From a virus: 43,799 nucleotides of DNA. Location: positions 1 through 43,799 of the IMG/VR virus record IMGVR_UViG_3300035698_003583; one strand, 5' to 3'. The translations under genes and the position numbers were made by a program. Positions 33,293 through 41,719 of the stretch are shown here, piece after piece. The stretch's first letter is position 1. Each line of letters begins with the position of its first letter. The notes under the pieces are model-generated. The model worked only from the letters and a program-made list of their open reading frames with translations, ran no database searches and was not told the origin of the DNA.

Positions 33293-34629
33293 CTGATCTA
33301 AGTATAATAATACCTGCGCGGAACGAAGAGTTTCTGCAACGGACTATAGATGGCGTACTGTCTAATATAAAAGGTGATACCGAGATTATTGCCATACTCG
33401 ATGGTTACTGGCCTAATCCCGGCATCGTAGATCACGAAAGGCTTAAACTTATACATAATAGTGATCCGATAGGTCAGCGTGCCGCAACTAATCAAGGCGT
33501 AAGGCTGTCCACCGCTAAGTATATTATGAAGCTCGACGCTCACTGCTCAGTCGATGAAGGATTTGATATTAAGCTCATGGCTGATATGAAATACGACTGG
33601 ACGGTCATACCCCGTATGTATACCCTTCATGCATTTTCTTGGGTATGCCAGAATTGCCTTAAAAGTTATTATCAAGGGCCGGTAAAAAAAGATCCTTGTG
33701 AGAAATGCCAGTGTGTAGAATATACGAGGGAGATAGTCTGGAAGAGAAATAAACGAACCGATTATATGTGGTTTGATCGTGACCTTCGTGTTAAGTACTT
33801 CGACTCCAATGCCTTTAAAGCTTACAGCGATGATAAGTCCGCGATGAAAAAGAAATATAGTCCCCGGCATCGTACGGAGTTTCAAGGCGAGATAACCGAC
33901 GTGCTGAACGGTGTAGGTGCTTGCTGGATGCTCGATCGGGATCGCTATTGGGAACTCGGCGGGCTGGACGAACAGCACGGCTCATGGGGGCAGATGGGAG
34001 TAGAGATTGCAATGAAAGCATGGCTCTCAGGGGGTCGACATGTCGTAAATAAGAAAACTTGGTTTGCGCATCTGTTTCGTACTCAGGGTGGTGACTTTTC
34101 ATTCCCGTATAAGAACCCAGGATCGGCTCAGGAGAAGGCTCGGAAATACTCTAAGGGGTTATGGTTAGGGAATAACTGGCCGCTTCAGAAGAGGCGATTA
34201 GGGTGGCTTATTGACCGATTTGCACCGCTACCGGGATGGGATGGTTATTTCGATGATAAGCATCTGGAAAATCCTTTAGACGAAGGCAAAGAATGTATTT
34301 GCGATGAGAAAGATAAAACCGATTGTAGTAAATGTGGCATCGTAGTGCCTGAACCACTTGCGTCTGAACTTGTTGCAGATGTGAAAGCAGGTATATCCCA
34401 TATAAATGATATAGTTGTTAAATATGATTATGTTGATTTAAAAACTATACGAGAGCCAACAAAAGGCATTGTTTACTATACGAACAACAGATGTGAGGAG
34501 CGAATACTGTCTACGGTACGTCGTCATATAAAAGTTGCTGCTAATGGTCATCAAATCGTATCGGTATCACACTTTCCGATCGACTTCGGTAGAAAATATC
34601 GTAATGAAGCTGGAAAGCAGTGCACTTAG
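33289..34629 (+). CDS. Two-domain glycosyltransferase, broken by frameshift
   Basis: The ATG at 33289 overlaps the previous stop (ATGA). The first domain is GT27-like: LSIIIPARNEE, KLDAHCSVDEGFD (D83-A-H85), ACWMLDRDRYWELGGLDE, GVEIAMKAWLSGGR and KTWFAHLFR, close to the 'VGHVFR' ending of GalNAc-transferases. A CxxC pair (C120, C123; C137, C140) inserts a zinc finger. The second domain begins like the YYT family (KGIVYYTNNRCEE ... SVSHFPIDFG) but the frame is lost after G434 by one extra base near 34591. The protein then ends in an out-of-frame tail. Confidence 0.65.
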   Translation: MTDLSIIIPARNEEFLQRTIDGVLSNIKGDTEIIAILDGYWPNPGIVDHERLKLIHNSDPIGQRAATNQGVRLSTAKYIMKLDAHCSVDEGFDIKLMADMKYDWTVIPRMYTLHAFSWVCQNCLKSYYQGPVKKDPCEKCQCVEYTREIVWKRNKRTDYMWFDRDLRVKYFDSNAFKAYSDDKSAMKKKYSPRHRTEFQGEITDVLNGVGACWMLDRDRYWELGGLDEQHGSWGQMGVEIAMKAWLSGGRHVVNKKTWFAHLFRTQGGDFSFPYKNPGSAQEKARKYSKGLWLGNNWPLQKRRLGWLIDRFAPLPGWDGYFDDKHLENPLDEGKECICDEKDKTDCSKCGIVVPEPLASELVADVKAGISHINDIVVKYDYVDLKTIREPTKGIVYYTNNRCEERILSTVRRHIKVAANGHQIVSVSHFPIDFGRKYRNEAGKQCT

Positions 34630-35158
34630 TATGTTCAAGCAGATACTTATCGGTTTAAAAGCAGTAAAGGCAGATGTAGTATTTCTCGCCGAGCATGATG
34701 TAATATATCATCGTACGCATTTTGATTTCACTCCTGAGAAAGAGGATGTTTATTATTACAATGAGAATGTCTGGAAGCTTTGCGCTAAAACAGGGCAGGC
34801 AGTTTTTTATCGCATTAAACAGACAAGTGGGTTATGTGCATACCGAGAGTTATTGATCGAACATTATTCCAAACGGGTTGAACGGGTGCAACGTGAAGGG
34901 CTTACTCATCGCATGGGGCTTGACCCCGGTACACATAAGACACCACAGGGTATAGACGATTATAAAGCGCTGACATGGATGTCGAAGGGGTCAAATATAG
35001 ATATCCGTCATGGTAATAATCTTACGGCGAATCGGTTTCGTCGTGATCAATTTAGATCAAAGAGGTCAATTAAGGGGTGGACACTCGCGGATAAAATTCC
35101 GGGGTGGGGAAAGACTAAAGATAGATTTGATAATTTTATTTTCGATCTTGGTAGTTAA
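34604..35158 (+). CDS. Second half of the broken YYT-family domain
   Basis: The +1 frame from 34592 reads ENIVMKLESSALSMFKQIL, matching QNIVMSIG ... SIFKQIL of the paralogue, and continues through AEHDVIYHR to a complete C-terminal end (GWTLADKIPGWGKT). Internal ATG 34604 has no clear ribosome site. It may therefore be a mutation, a sequencing error, or a +1 frameshift product joined to 33289-34629. Confidence 0.5.
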   Translation: MKLESSALSMFKQILIGLKAVKADVVFLAEHDVIYHRTHFDFTPEKEDVYYYNENVWKLCAKTGQAVFYRIKQTSGLCAYRELLIEHYSKRVERVQREGLTHRMGLDPGTHKTPQGIDDYKALTWMSKGSNIDIRHGNNLTANRFRRDQFRSKRSIKGWTLADKIPGWGKTKDRFDNFIFDLGS

Positions 35159-35174
35159 TATAGAGGAGTAGTTT

Positions 35175-35525
35175 ATGTCGCGCGAAATAATTTATAAAGA
35201 CAGGGATAATCCAATTACGCAGATTCTTCAGGAAGATGATGAGAATATTACTGAGGTGCAGATGTTGGCCATTACTAAGGTTGGCGTGCGATATGATCCT
35301 GATGATAATGGTTCCGGTTTGTATTATAACTCTGATGATTATCCAACTCTATTTGACTGGACGACCAATGCTGATGAGGCAAAGGTCACAATGAAGTTAG
35401 GAACTATTTTACCCGCAGGCTATGATCGTAAGGCAGAATTAATTATATACACGGCGGCGAATAGCAACGGTATCGTTTGGGATCAACTGCGCCTTAAAGT
35501 CAGTGGTGAAGCAGAAACGAGTTAG
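35175..35525 (+). CDS. Hypothetical virion protein before the portal
   Basis: This 116-residue protein follows a GAGGAG site and is beta-rich (MSREIIYKDRDNPI, VQMLAITKVGVRYD, KVTMKLGTILPAGYDRKAELIIYTAANSNGIVW). Such proteins upstream of portal genes in other phages are probably virion neck or decoration components. No enzyme motif is visible. Confidence 0.5.
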   Translation: MSREIIYKDRDNPITQILQEDDENITEVQMLAITKVGVRYDPDDNGSGLYYNSDDYPTLFDWTTNADEAKVTMKLGTILPAGYDRKAELIIYTAANSNGIVWDQLRLKVSGEAETS

Positions 35526-35535
35526 GGGATAACTT

Positions 35536-36870
35536 ATGGCTGGTATGTTAGGAAGATTATTTAATCGATTACGTAGAAAAGAAAGCCGCACTACTCGTTT
35601 ACAGATACAGTCAAGTGGGGGCGGAGTTGTATGCTCGGATAAAGATTACGAGAAGTACAGCAAGGAGACATACCTTAAAAATGTTATATCCTTTCGTTGT
35701 ATACAGGCGATAGCGCAAGATGCCTCCCTTCCGACCTGGCAGCTTAATAAACGGCTTTCAGAAGACAATGTAGAGAAGATCGGTGATCACGAGGGAGTAG
35801 ATTTATTACATAGGCCTAATCCTCGTCAGAGCTGGAACTATTTAACATTCAGGGCCATTGCCTTTTTAATCCTCGCAGGCAATAGTTATCTTGAGAGAGT
35901 AAAACTTGATGGCCGTGAATATCCATCTGAGTTATATTCACTTCGGCCCGATCGCGTAAAGATGAAAATGAACACCAAGACTGGTCAGATTGCAAGCTAT
36001 ACATACAGTATAAGTGATACGAATGGAACAGAATTTGAAGTTGATCCTATTACACAACAAAGTGACCTGCTACATTTGATGTTATTCCATCCGGTAAATG
36101 ATTTCTACGGTGCGAGTCCGATCGAACCCGCATCGCGTAACATAGATAGTAATAATGATGCGATAGACTGGAATCAATCACTACTGCGTAATCAGGGGCG
36201 ACCGGGAATGATCTTCACCCTCGTTGGTGATCTCTCAGACGATGAGTTTGATCGTTTCACTCGTCACCTCGATGAGGATTGGTCCGGCGCTGATAACGTG
36301 GGTAAGAATATGGTACTCACGGGGGAGAAAGGAACAACCGCTGCACCTTATTCGTTAAAGCCGTCTGAGATGGAATTTATCGAAGGCAATCGTGAACTCG
36401 CACGTAGTATAGCACTTGCGTTCGGTGTGCCTCCGATGTTGTTGGGCATCCCCGGAGATAATACGTACTCCAATTATAAAGAAGCACGGATGGCGATGTT
36501 CGAGGATACGACTTCATTCTATCTCAAGTTATATTGTGCTGAATTAAATAACTGGCTGTTCACTAAAGATGATGGATTGTTCTACACCTATAACGAAGAT
36601 GGAATACCTGCGCTGGAACCACGGCAGGAAACGAAGTGGAAACGTGCGAATGAATCTAACTTTTTAACCGTGAATGAAAAACGTGAACTCACTGGTTATG
36701 ATACCGTGGAGGGCGGTGATATAATAATGGTCGATGCGAGCAAGATACCGCTCGGTATGGCAATCACAGGTGAAGGTGACGATGGCGATAGTAAGATGAT
36801 TGCTTTAAATACTGAGGAGCGAAACCTTATCGAAGGAGTAAGAGCGATTGACTGGAAGGATAGTATATAG
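35536..36870 (+). CDS. Portal protein (HK97 family)
   Basis: This 444-residue protein forms the dodecameric ring through which DNA enters and leaves. It has the portal core: FRCIQAIAQDASLPTW, LLHRPNPRQSW, LILAGNSYLERV, the GRPGMIFTL stem region, then EGNRELARSIALAFGVPPMLLG, the usual 'FGVPP-x-LLG' sequence. The ending is acidic. The gene is followed directly by the head morphogenesis gene. Confidence 0.9.
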   Translation: MAGMLGRLFNRLRRKESRTTRLQIQSSGGGVVCSDKDYEKYSKETYLKNVISFRCIQAIAQDASLPTWQLNKRLSEDNVEKIGDHEGVDLLHRPNPRQSWNYLTFRAIAFLILAGNSYLERVKLDGREYPSELYSLRPDRVKMKMNTKTGQIASYTYSISDTNGTEFEVDPITQQSDLLHLMLFHPVNDFYGASPIEPASRNIDSNNDAIDWNQSLLRNQGRPGMIFTLVGDLSDDEFDRFTRHLDEDWSGADNVGKNMVLTGEKGTTAAPYSLKPSEMEFIEGNRELARSIALAFGVPPMLLGIPGDNTYSNYKEARMAMFEDTTSFYLKLYCAELNNWLFTKDDGLFYTYNEDGIPALEPRQETKWKRANESNFLTVNEKRELTGYDTVEGGDIIMVDASKIPLGMAITGEGDDGDSKMIALNTEERNLIEGVRAIDWKDSI

Positions 36871-37670
36871 TGTTTAATCTCCAAACACAGCGAGCGCGGT
36901 TTTTGCACCAGGTTATATTCCTACGCCTGGCTTCGCAGTTTGCAACCAGTCATGCCCGTACGTGGTATCCGACGCTGCATAAGGCGTATATGTCTGCTGC
37001 TCGTCAGATAGAACACAGCGATACCGACTTTGAACATATTATACAACAACAGAAGAAAGAAATATTGATCGTCATGGATAAAACGCTACGACCAGTGCTA
37101 TCCTTTTTCGGTACGACGGCACTTACTCGGTTTAAAGAATCACAGAAGAAAAATGTAGTTGCGTTTGAAACCAAGGGCATGGAGGATGTATATTGGCAGA
37201 GGGTTACTCAGTGGGCGCAGCGGCATGCGGCTCGACGGGTTGTTGATATATCAGATACTACGAGAACGATGTTAAAGTTAGAACTTCAACGCGGTATGCG
37301 TGAAGGGTTGTCAAATAATGATATCGCAAAAACTATTGTTGCACGAGATCAGACGATTAATAAAGTACGCGCGATAAGAATAGCCAGGACTGAGACACAT
37401 ACGGCAGCAAATGAAGCGACGAATGAAGCGGTAAAGAGTACAGGTTATAGACATGAACGTGTATGGGTATCAGCCCGCGATGAACGCGTAAGAGGGTTTG
37501 ATCCCCTTGATAGATATGACCATAAAGAAGTTAATGGCCAAGTGCGCGATATGGACACACCGTTTGATGTCAGTCGTGAGAAGTTGGACTATCCCGGTGA
37601 TCCAAAAGGTAGTGCTGGTAACGTGATTAATTGCCGTTGCGTACTTGTATATAATACGATAGGAAGATAA
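36870..37670 (+). CDS. Head morphogenesis protein (SPP1 gp7 / Mu F-like)
   Basis: This 266-residue protein starts at a GTG sharing a base with the portal stop (TAGTG), after AAGGA. The C-terminal part has RIARTETHTAANEATNEA, W-x-SARDERVR, KEVNGQ and AGNVINCRCVLVY, which define the SPP1 gp7/Mu gpF family. A few copies act inside the prohead, at portal-capsid assembly or DNA ejection. Confidence 0.85.
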   Translation: MFNLQTQRARFLHQVIFLRLASQFATSHARTWYPTLHKAYMSAARQIEHSDTDFEHIIQQQKKEILIVMDKTLRPVLSFFGTTALTRFKESQKKNVVAFETKGMEDVYWQRVTQWAQRHAARRVVDISDTTRTMLKLELQRGMREGLSNNDIAKTIVARDQTINKVRAIRIARTETHTAANEATNEAVKSTGYRHERVWVSARDERVRGFDPLDRYDHKEVNGQVRDMDTPFDVSREKLDYPGDPKGSAGNVINCRCVLVYNTIGR

Positions 37671-37694
37671 TGAATAAACAACAAGGAGGAAATA

Positions 37695-38465
37695 ATGTAC
37701 TACACTAAGAGCGCTCCGTATGAAGAAGAATTAGGCGTACCGTTTGAGCTAAAAGCAGAGGATGTAAATGAGGATGGAACTTTTAAAGGCTGGGGTAGTA
37801 CCTTTGGTGGTTCCCCTGATGCCCACGATGATATAGTTATCAAGGGTGCTTTTAAAACTACGATAAAAGATAAAGGGCGCAACGGCAATGGTATAGCGAT
37901 GTTATATCAGCATAATGCGCACTCGCCTATTGGTATCTGGGAACAACTCGAGGAGCGTGATCGTGGCCTTTACGTTCAGGGCAAACTTGCTATCGACAAT
38001 GAAGATCCGACTAAGGATGTAAAGCTTGCAAGGGAAACTCATGTGCTGATGAAGATGGGCGCACTTAAAGGACTTTCCATCGGATATGATCTACCTCGTC
38101 TTACAAACGGGACACGTGACCCTGAAAGCTACGAATGGGTAGAGAAACCAAAAGGAAGATTCGTACGATATTTAAAGAAATTAGATTTATGGGAAATTAG
38201 TCCGGTAACCTTCCCGGCTAATACACGGGCGACGATTACAACCGTGAAGGACTTTGAAGGATGTCGAACAGAACGCGAACTCGAAGATAAACTGAGGGAT
38301 TCAGGAGTCTCGAAAAGCGCTGCTGTGTATATAATTAGTTTATTAGATAAGTCGGCTCTGAGGGATTCAGGTCCGCCAGTGAAGGGGGGTAAAGACGAGT
38401 ACGATGAAACAATGGAACTATTAACCGCGCTACAAGAACGTAATGCGCGTTCGAAGGACTTTTAA
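37695..38465 (+). CDS. Prohead protease (HK97 type)
   Basis: This 256-residue protease trims the capsid delta domain during maturation. The core has FKGWGSTFGG, MLYQHN (H73), ALKGLSIGY (S128) and LWEISPVTFPANTRAT, the His-Ser signature of the HK97/U9 family. The site CAAGGAGGAA supports the start. The C-terminal helix (LRDSGVSKSAAVYIISLL) is typical. The capsid gene lies directly downstream. Confidence 0.88.
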   Translation: MYYTKSAPYEEELGVPFELKAEDVNEDGTFKGWGSTFGGSPDAHDDIVIKGAFKTTIKDKGRNGNGIAMLYQHNAHSPIGIWEQLEERDRGLYVQGKLAIDNEDPTKDVKLARETHVLMKMGALKGLSIGYDLPRLTNGTRDPESYEWVEKPKGRFVRYLKKLDLWEISPVTFPANTRATITTVKDFEGCRTERELEDKLRDSGVSKSAAVYIISLLDKSALRDSGPPVKGGKDEYDETMELLTALQERNARSKDF

Positions 38466-38488
38466 CATTTTATTATAAGGAGTAAAAA

Positions 38489-39976
38489 ATGAGTGAAAAA
38501 TTGTGGTTTACAAAAGATGCAGATGGTACACCTGAGAGAGACAAGATGATTGCCGAGTCAAAGAACCCTGATGTTGTTAAAGCGGTTCTGGCTGAGGTTG
38601 ATCGTGCGATTAATGACTCAGGTGCGTTACATAAGAAAAATTACGAGGATTTGAATCGTGAGTTTAATGAATTCAAACACCTGGTAAACGAGAAAAAAGC
38701 TGATCTTGATCCGCTCGTTATATCTCAGATAGATAAGGTCACTGAGGCAATCACTACTCGCCAGGCAACGATGGATACCGATTACGCATCGTTAAAAGAG
38801 GCTCAGAAAGCAGAGCGCGAAGAGTATGAGTCCAAGTTGATTACTCGAGTTGATGGCCTTGAGCTTGCTCTTAAACGCCCCGGTGGGATGTACGGCGACG
38901 AGACCGAGTCCGATGCGGCTAAACAGGCACATCAGTTTCAGATTCAGTGTGCGGCTCTTAGGGCTGACGGGGTGAAGTGGAATAATGTTCCTGAGGTTGA
39001 TATGGAAGGGTATAAGGCGTATGGAGATACGATGAATTCCTTTCTGCGTAAAATGAATTCGCCCAGGAGTGTTACAGCCGACGAGGAAAAACAGCTTAGT
39101 GTTGGTGCCGATCCCGAAGGCGGATATACAGTGATGCCCGCGATGTCTTCCAGGATTATAACTCGTATCTACGAGATGGACCCGATCCGCCAGATGGCTG
39201 CTGTTGAGTCGATTACAACTGGAGCGATTGAGTGGCGTGTCGACTGGGGACAGGCAGGGTTTGGCTGGGAAGGTGAGACCGAGACCGGAGCAGAGACAGG
39301 TACTCCTGACTGGAAACTGAAAAGAATTCCAGTCCATGTTCTTTATGCAAAACCTCGTGCGACTCAGGTGCTGCTTGAAGATAGTGGCATCAATGTTGAA
39401 AACTGGTTAGCCGATCATGTCGGTTCCAGGTTTGGCCGAGCAGAAGGTGCAGCATTTGTTGAAGCCGATGGTATTGGCAAACCTCGTGGATTCCTGACCT
39501 ATGATAACGTAACAACTGCCGGCACTCCTGAATGGGGAGCGGTTGAGCAGGTTAATATGGGTCATCCAACTGCGCTGACAAGGGACGGATTCACCGACGT
39601 AAAGTATTCCCTCACTGAGTATTATCTTGCTCGTGCGACATGGTTGATGAATAGAAGCACCGTTGCATCTGCGATGAAACTCAAGGATGGTTTTGGTCAG
39701 TCTATCTGGCAGCCAGGTATGCAGGCAGGCCAGCCCGCACAGCTTGATGGTCTTCCTCTTCGTATGAGTACAACTATGCCTACCATTGCAGCCGGTGCAC
39801 TTAGTGTGGCACTTGCTGACTGGGCAGAGTTTTACATGATCGTTGATCGCTTGGGTATCACAATTCAACGCGATCCCTTTACGGCTAAACCTTTTGTCGA
39901 GTTCTACACAAGGAAAAGAGTCGGCGGCGATGTAATTAATTTCGAAGCCGGGAGAATTGGTGTCATAGCTGCTTAG
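38489..39976 (+). CDS. Major capsid protein (HK97 fold)
   Basis: This 495-residue protein is the shell subunit. Residues 25-130 form a charged coiled coil (delta domain) removed by the protease. From about residue 205 comes the mature part: GADPEGGYTVMP, IYEMDPIRQMA, the insertion GWEGETETGAETGTP, VLYAKPRATQVLLED, FGRAEGAAFVEADG, GKPRGFL, and the P-domain run ending in YTRKRVGGDVINFEA. AAGGAG precedes the ATG. Confidence 0.9.
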   Translation: MSEKLWFTKDADGTPERDKMIAESKNPDVVKAVLAEVDRAINDSGALHKKNYEDLNREFNEFKHLVNEKKADLDPLVISQIDKVTEAITTRQATMDTDYASLKEAQKAEREEYESKLITRVDGLELALKRPGGMYGDETESDAAKQAHQFQIQCAALRADGVKWNNVPEVDMEGYKAYGDTMNSFLRKMNSPRSVTADEEKQLSVGADPEGGYTVMPAMSSRIITRIYEMDPIRQMAAVESITTGAIEWRVDWGQAGFGWEGETETGAETGTPDWKLKRIPVHVLYAKPRATQVLLEDSGINVENWLADHVGSRFGRAEGAAFVEADGIGKPRGFLTYDNVTTAGTPEWGAVEQVNMGHPTALTRDGFTDVKYSLTEYYLARATWLMNRSTVASAMKLKDGFGQSIWQPGMQAGQPAQLDGLPLRMSTTMPTIAAGALSVALADWAEFYMIVDRLGITIQRDPFTAKPFVEFYTRKRVGGDVINFEAGRIGVIAA

Positions 39977-40022
39977 TTGTTTAGGTAGTTTTTTTTAAAC
40001 ATAGTAAATGGAGGAAAAAAAG

Positions 40023-40532
40023 ATGTTAAGAGATGATTATAGTAATTTTAAATACTTTCAGTGCATTGAGCCTCAGGAGATTATATCAACAGACTTGACT
40101 GGGATTTGCATCGATACTCAGGGTTATGAAAGCCTGACGATCGTGGTCGAGTTTGCCAAATTGAGTGTTCTAAGTGGCGCAAGTTATGTTCAGTTGTATC
40201 TTGAGCATACAGATGCAAGTGCTCTTCAAGCAGGTCCGTCTGATTACGCTATTGTATCCGTAACTGATATCATAGGCCTCGATAGCACTATAACCAGTTT
40301 GACATCTGGTGTATACCACACCATCGGAGTAAACAACGCCGCTATCGTGTCTACTCTTGGTAGTGTGGTGGTAGCTATAGGTTATCGTGGGTATAAACGA
40401 TATGTGCATGTAGTAATTGATTGTGTTGGCGTAGTTGCGTTGGTATCCGATGCGGTAAGTGCTATTGCAATACTTGGCTATCCTGCAAACTGGCCTGTCA
40501 ATGTAGAAAAGGCTATTGATGTAAGCGCATAG
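40023..40532 (+). CDS. Hypothetical head-associated protein
   Basis: The ATG at 40023 has GGAGG 10 bases upstream; a longer frame by five residues is less likely. The 169-residue product is beta-rich (SLTIVVEFAKLSVLSGASYVQLYLE; TSGVYHTIGVNN; GYRGYKRYVHVVIDC) and resembles decoration or adaptor proteins found next to capsid genes in siphoviruses. Function inferred from position. Confidence 0.5.
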   Translation: MLRDDYSNFKYFQCIEPQEIISTDLTGICIDTQGYESLTIVVEFAKLSVLSGASYVQLYLEHTDASALQAGPSDYAIVSVTDIIGLDSTITSLTSGVYHTIGVNNAAIVSTLGSVVVAIGYRGYKRYVHVVIDCVGVVALVSDAVSAIAILGYPANWPVNVEKAIDVSA

Positions 40533-40550
40533 CCTTAACGATCTTCTAAG

Positions 40551-40620
40551 CGAGTAGGTTGATGTCTCCTTTCCTGCTCGTTGGAAGCCGGTAAGGGGTA
40601 GTACCAATTTACCCCTTACC
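40551..40620 (+). terminator. Double hairpin after the capsid genes
   Basis: Two stems lie in this gap: 8 bp (CGAGTAGG/CCTGCTCG, 40551-40580, one GU) and 11 perfect bp (GGTAAGGGGTA/TACCCCTTACC, 40590-40620, loop of 9). The second is followed by ATTTCAATCTT, a weak T tract. It may partly stop transcription to favour capsid mRNA, or protect its 3' end. Confidence 0.5.
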
Positions 40621-40651
40621 ATTTCAATCTTAATAACGGAAGAGGTATAAA

Positions 40652-41167
40652 ATGGTTGATATGTTTACAACTAAAGATGCCAGTTATCAATCCGATGCGG
40701 GTATTGAGCGAGGTACAGATTTTATTTACTTCACTAATACAAGGCTCGAATCTGGATCGATGAGGAACTGGTTACGTTCAGAATTTACATCGACTGAGCA
40801 GGCAGTAGCCGCTACCGGCGGTGTTTATAGTGAAGGGCTTGTGAATAGTTTATTCTCACCCGGTTATGGCCATCACATATTTTCTGCGTCGACTGGGCGA
40901 TCCAAGTGTTCGTTGTTTTTACCGGTGCCATCTACGGGCATGAAACTTCGTCTTGATTTTATGAACTTCGTAGGTGATGCGAATGCAAGTGTTATGGCGT
41001 CTACTGGTGGAGGAGTTACAGGTGTTTCACTCGTGAGAGCAACAGGTTCAGCACTTTCGAGCTTTGAAATGTCGGCAGTTGGTTGGGTAGATTTGATATG
41101 CGTAACTGATGGCGAATGGTCTATCGTAAGCAGTAATGCGAGTATAATTGAGAGACCAAGTGCTTAA
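40652..41167 (+). CDS. Capsid-adjacent beta-rich protein, tandem copy 1
   Basis: This 171-residue protein (FTTKDASYQSDAGIERGTDF, then SMRNWLRSEFT, SPGYGHHIFSA, ASTGGGVTGVSLVRATGSA) is paralogous to the next gene over its whole length. The leader GAGGTATAAA is also shared. A decoration protein or head fibre is plausible. No family recognised. Confidence 0.6.
   Translation: MVDMFTTKDASYQSDAGIERGTDFIYFTNTRLESGSMRNWLRSEFTSTEQAVAATGGVYSEGLVNSLFSPGYGHHIFSASTGRSKCSLFLPVPSTGMKLRLDFMNFVGDANASVMASTGGGVTGVSLVRATGSALSSFEMSAVGWVDLICVTDGEWSIVSSNASIIERPSA
40664..40723 (+). repeat. 60-bp identical block, copy 1
   Basis: The stretch from TTTACAAC to CAGATTTT is identical to 41207-41266. The rest of the two genes differs clearly, so this exact identity indicates recent gene conversion or strong constraint. 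Confidence 0.85.
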
Positions 41168-41197
41168 TAGACAACAGTTATAGGGAGGAGGTATAAA

Positions 41198-41689
41198 GTG
41201 AGTATATTTACAACTAAAGATGCCAGTTATCAATCCGATGCGGGTATTGAGCGAGGTACAGATTTTGTTTTTTTCGATAATACTGAGATTGAATCTCAGT
41301 CGATGAGGAACTGGTTACGTTCGGAGTTTACGCTAACAGACCAGCCATTAAGTGACGTTGGGCTTTCAAATATTTTGTTCTCACCTGTTTATGGCTATCA
41401 TGTTTTTTCTGCAGGTACTACTCAAGATAGTTGTTCAATGCATCTGGGAGTGCCGAGTACGGGTATGAAACTTCACCTTAATTTTATTAATTTTTCAGCC
41501 AATGCGAATATAAGTGTCTTTGCATCTACCGGTGGTGGAGTCGTGGGCGTCTCGCTCGTAAGGGCTACGGGTTCTGCTATTTCAAGTTTTGAAGTATCAG
41601 CGGCTGGATACATTGATTTAATATGTGAAACCGACGGTGAATGGTCTATCATAGATAATAATGAGAGTGTAACTATTCGTCCAGTATAA
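41198..41689 (+). CDS. Capsid-adjacent beta-rich protein, tandem copy 2
   Basis: This 163-residue paralogue of the preceding gene starts at GTG after GGAGGAGGTATAAA. It has the same ordered segments (FTTKDASYQSDAGIERGTDF, SMRNWLRSEFT, SPVYGYHVFSA, ASTGGGVVGVSLVRATGSA) but lacks the eight-residue insertion near residue 60 of copy 1. Confidence 0.6.
   Translation: MSIFTTKDASYQSDAGIERGTDFVFFDNTEIESQSMRNWLRSEFTLTDQPLSDVGLSNILFSPVYGYHVFSAGTTQDSCSMHLGVPSTGMKLHLNFINFSANANISVFASTGGGVVGVSLVRATGSAISSFEVSAAGYIDLICETDGEWSIIDNNESVTIRPV
41207..41266 (+). repeat. 60-bp identical block, copy 2
   Basis: Identical to 40664-40723, near the start of the second paralogue. Confidence 0.85.
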
Positions 41690-41719
41690 TAAAATAGTTA
41701 CAAGGAAGGAGGGTAATAA

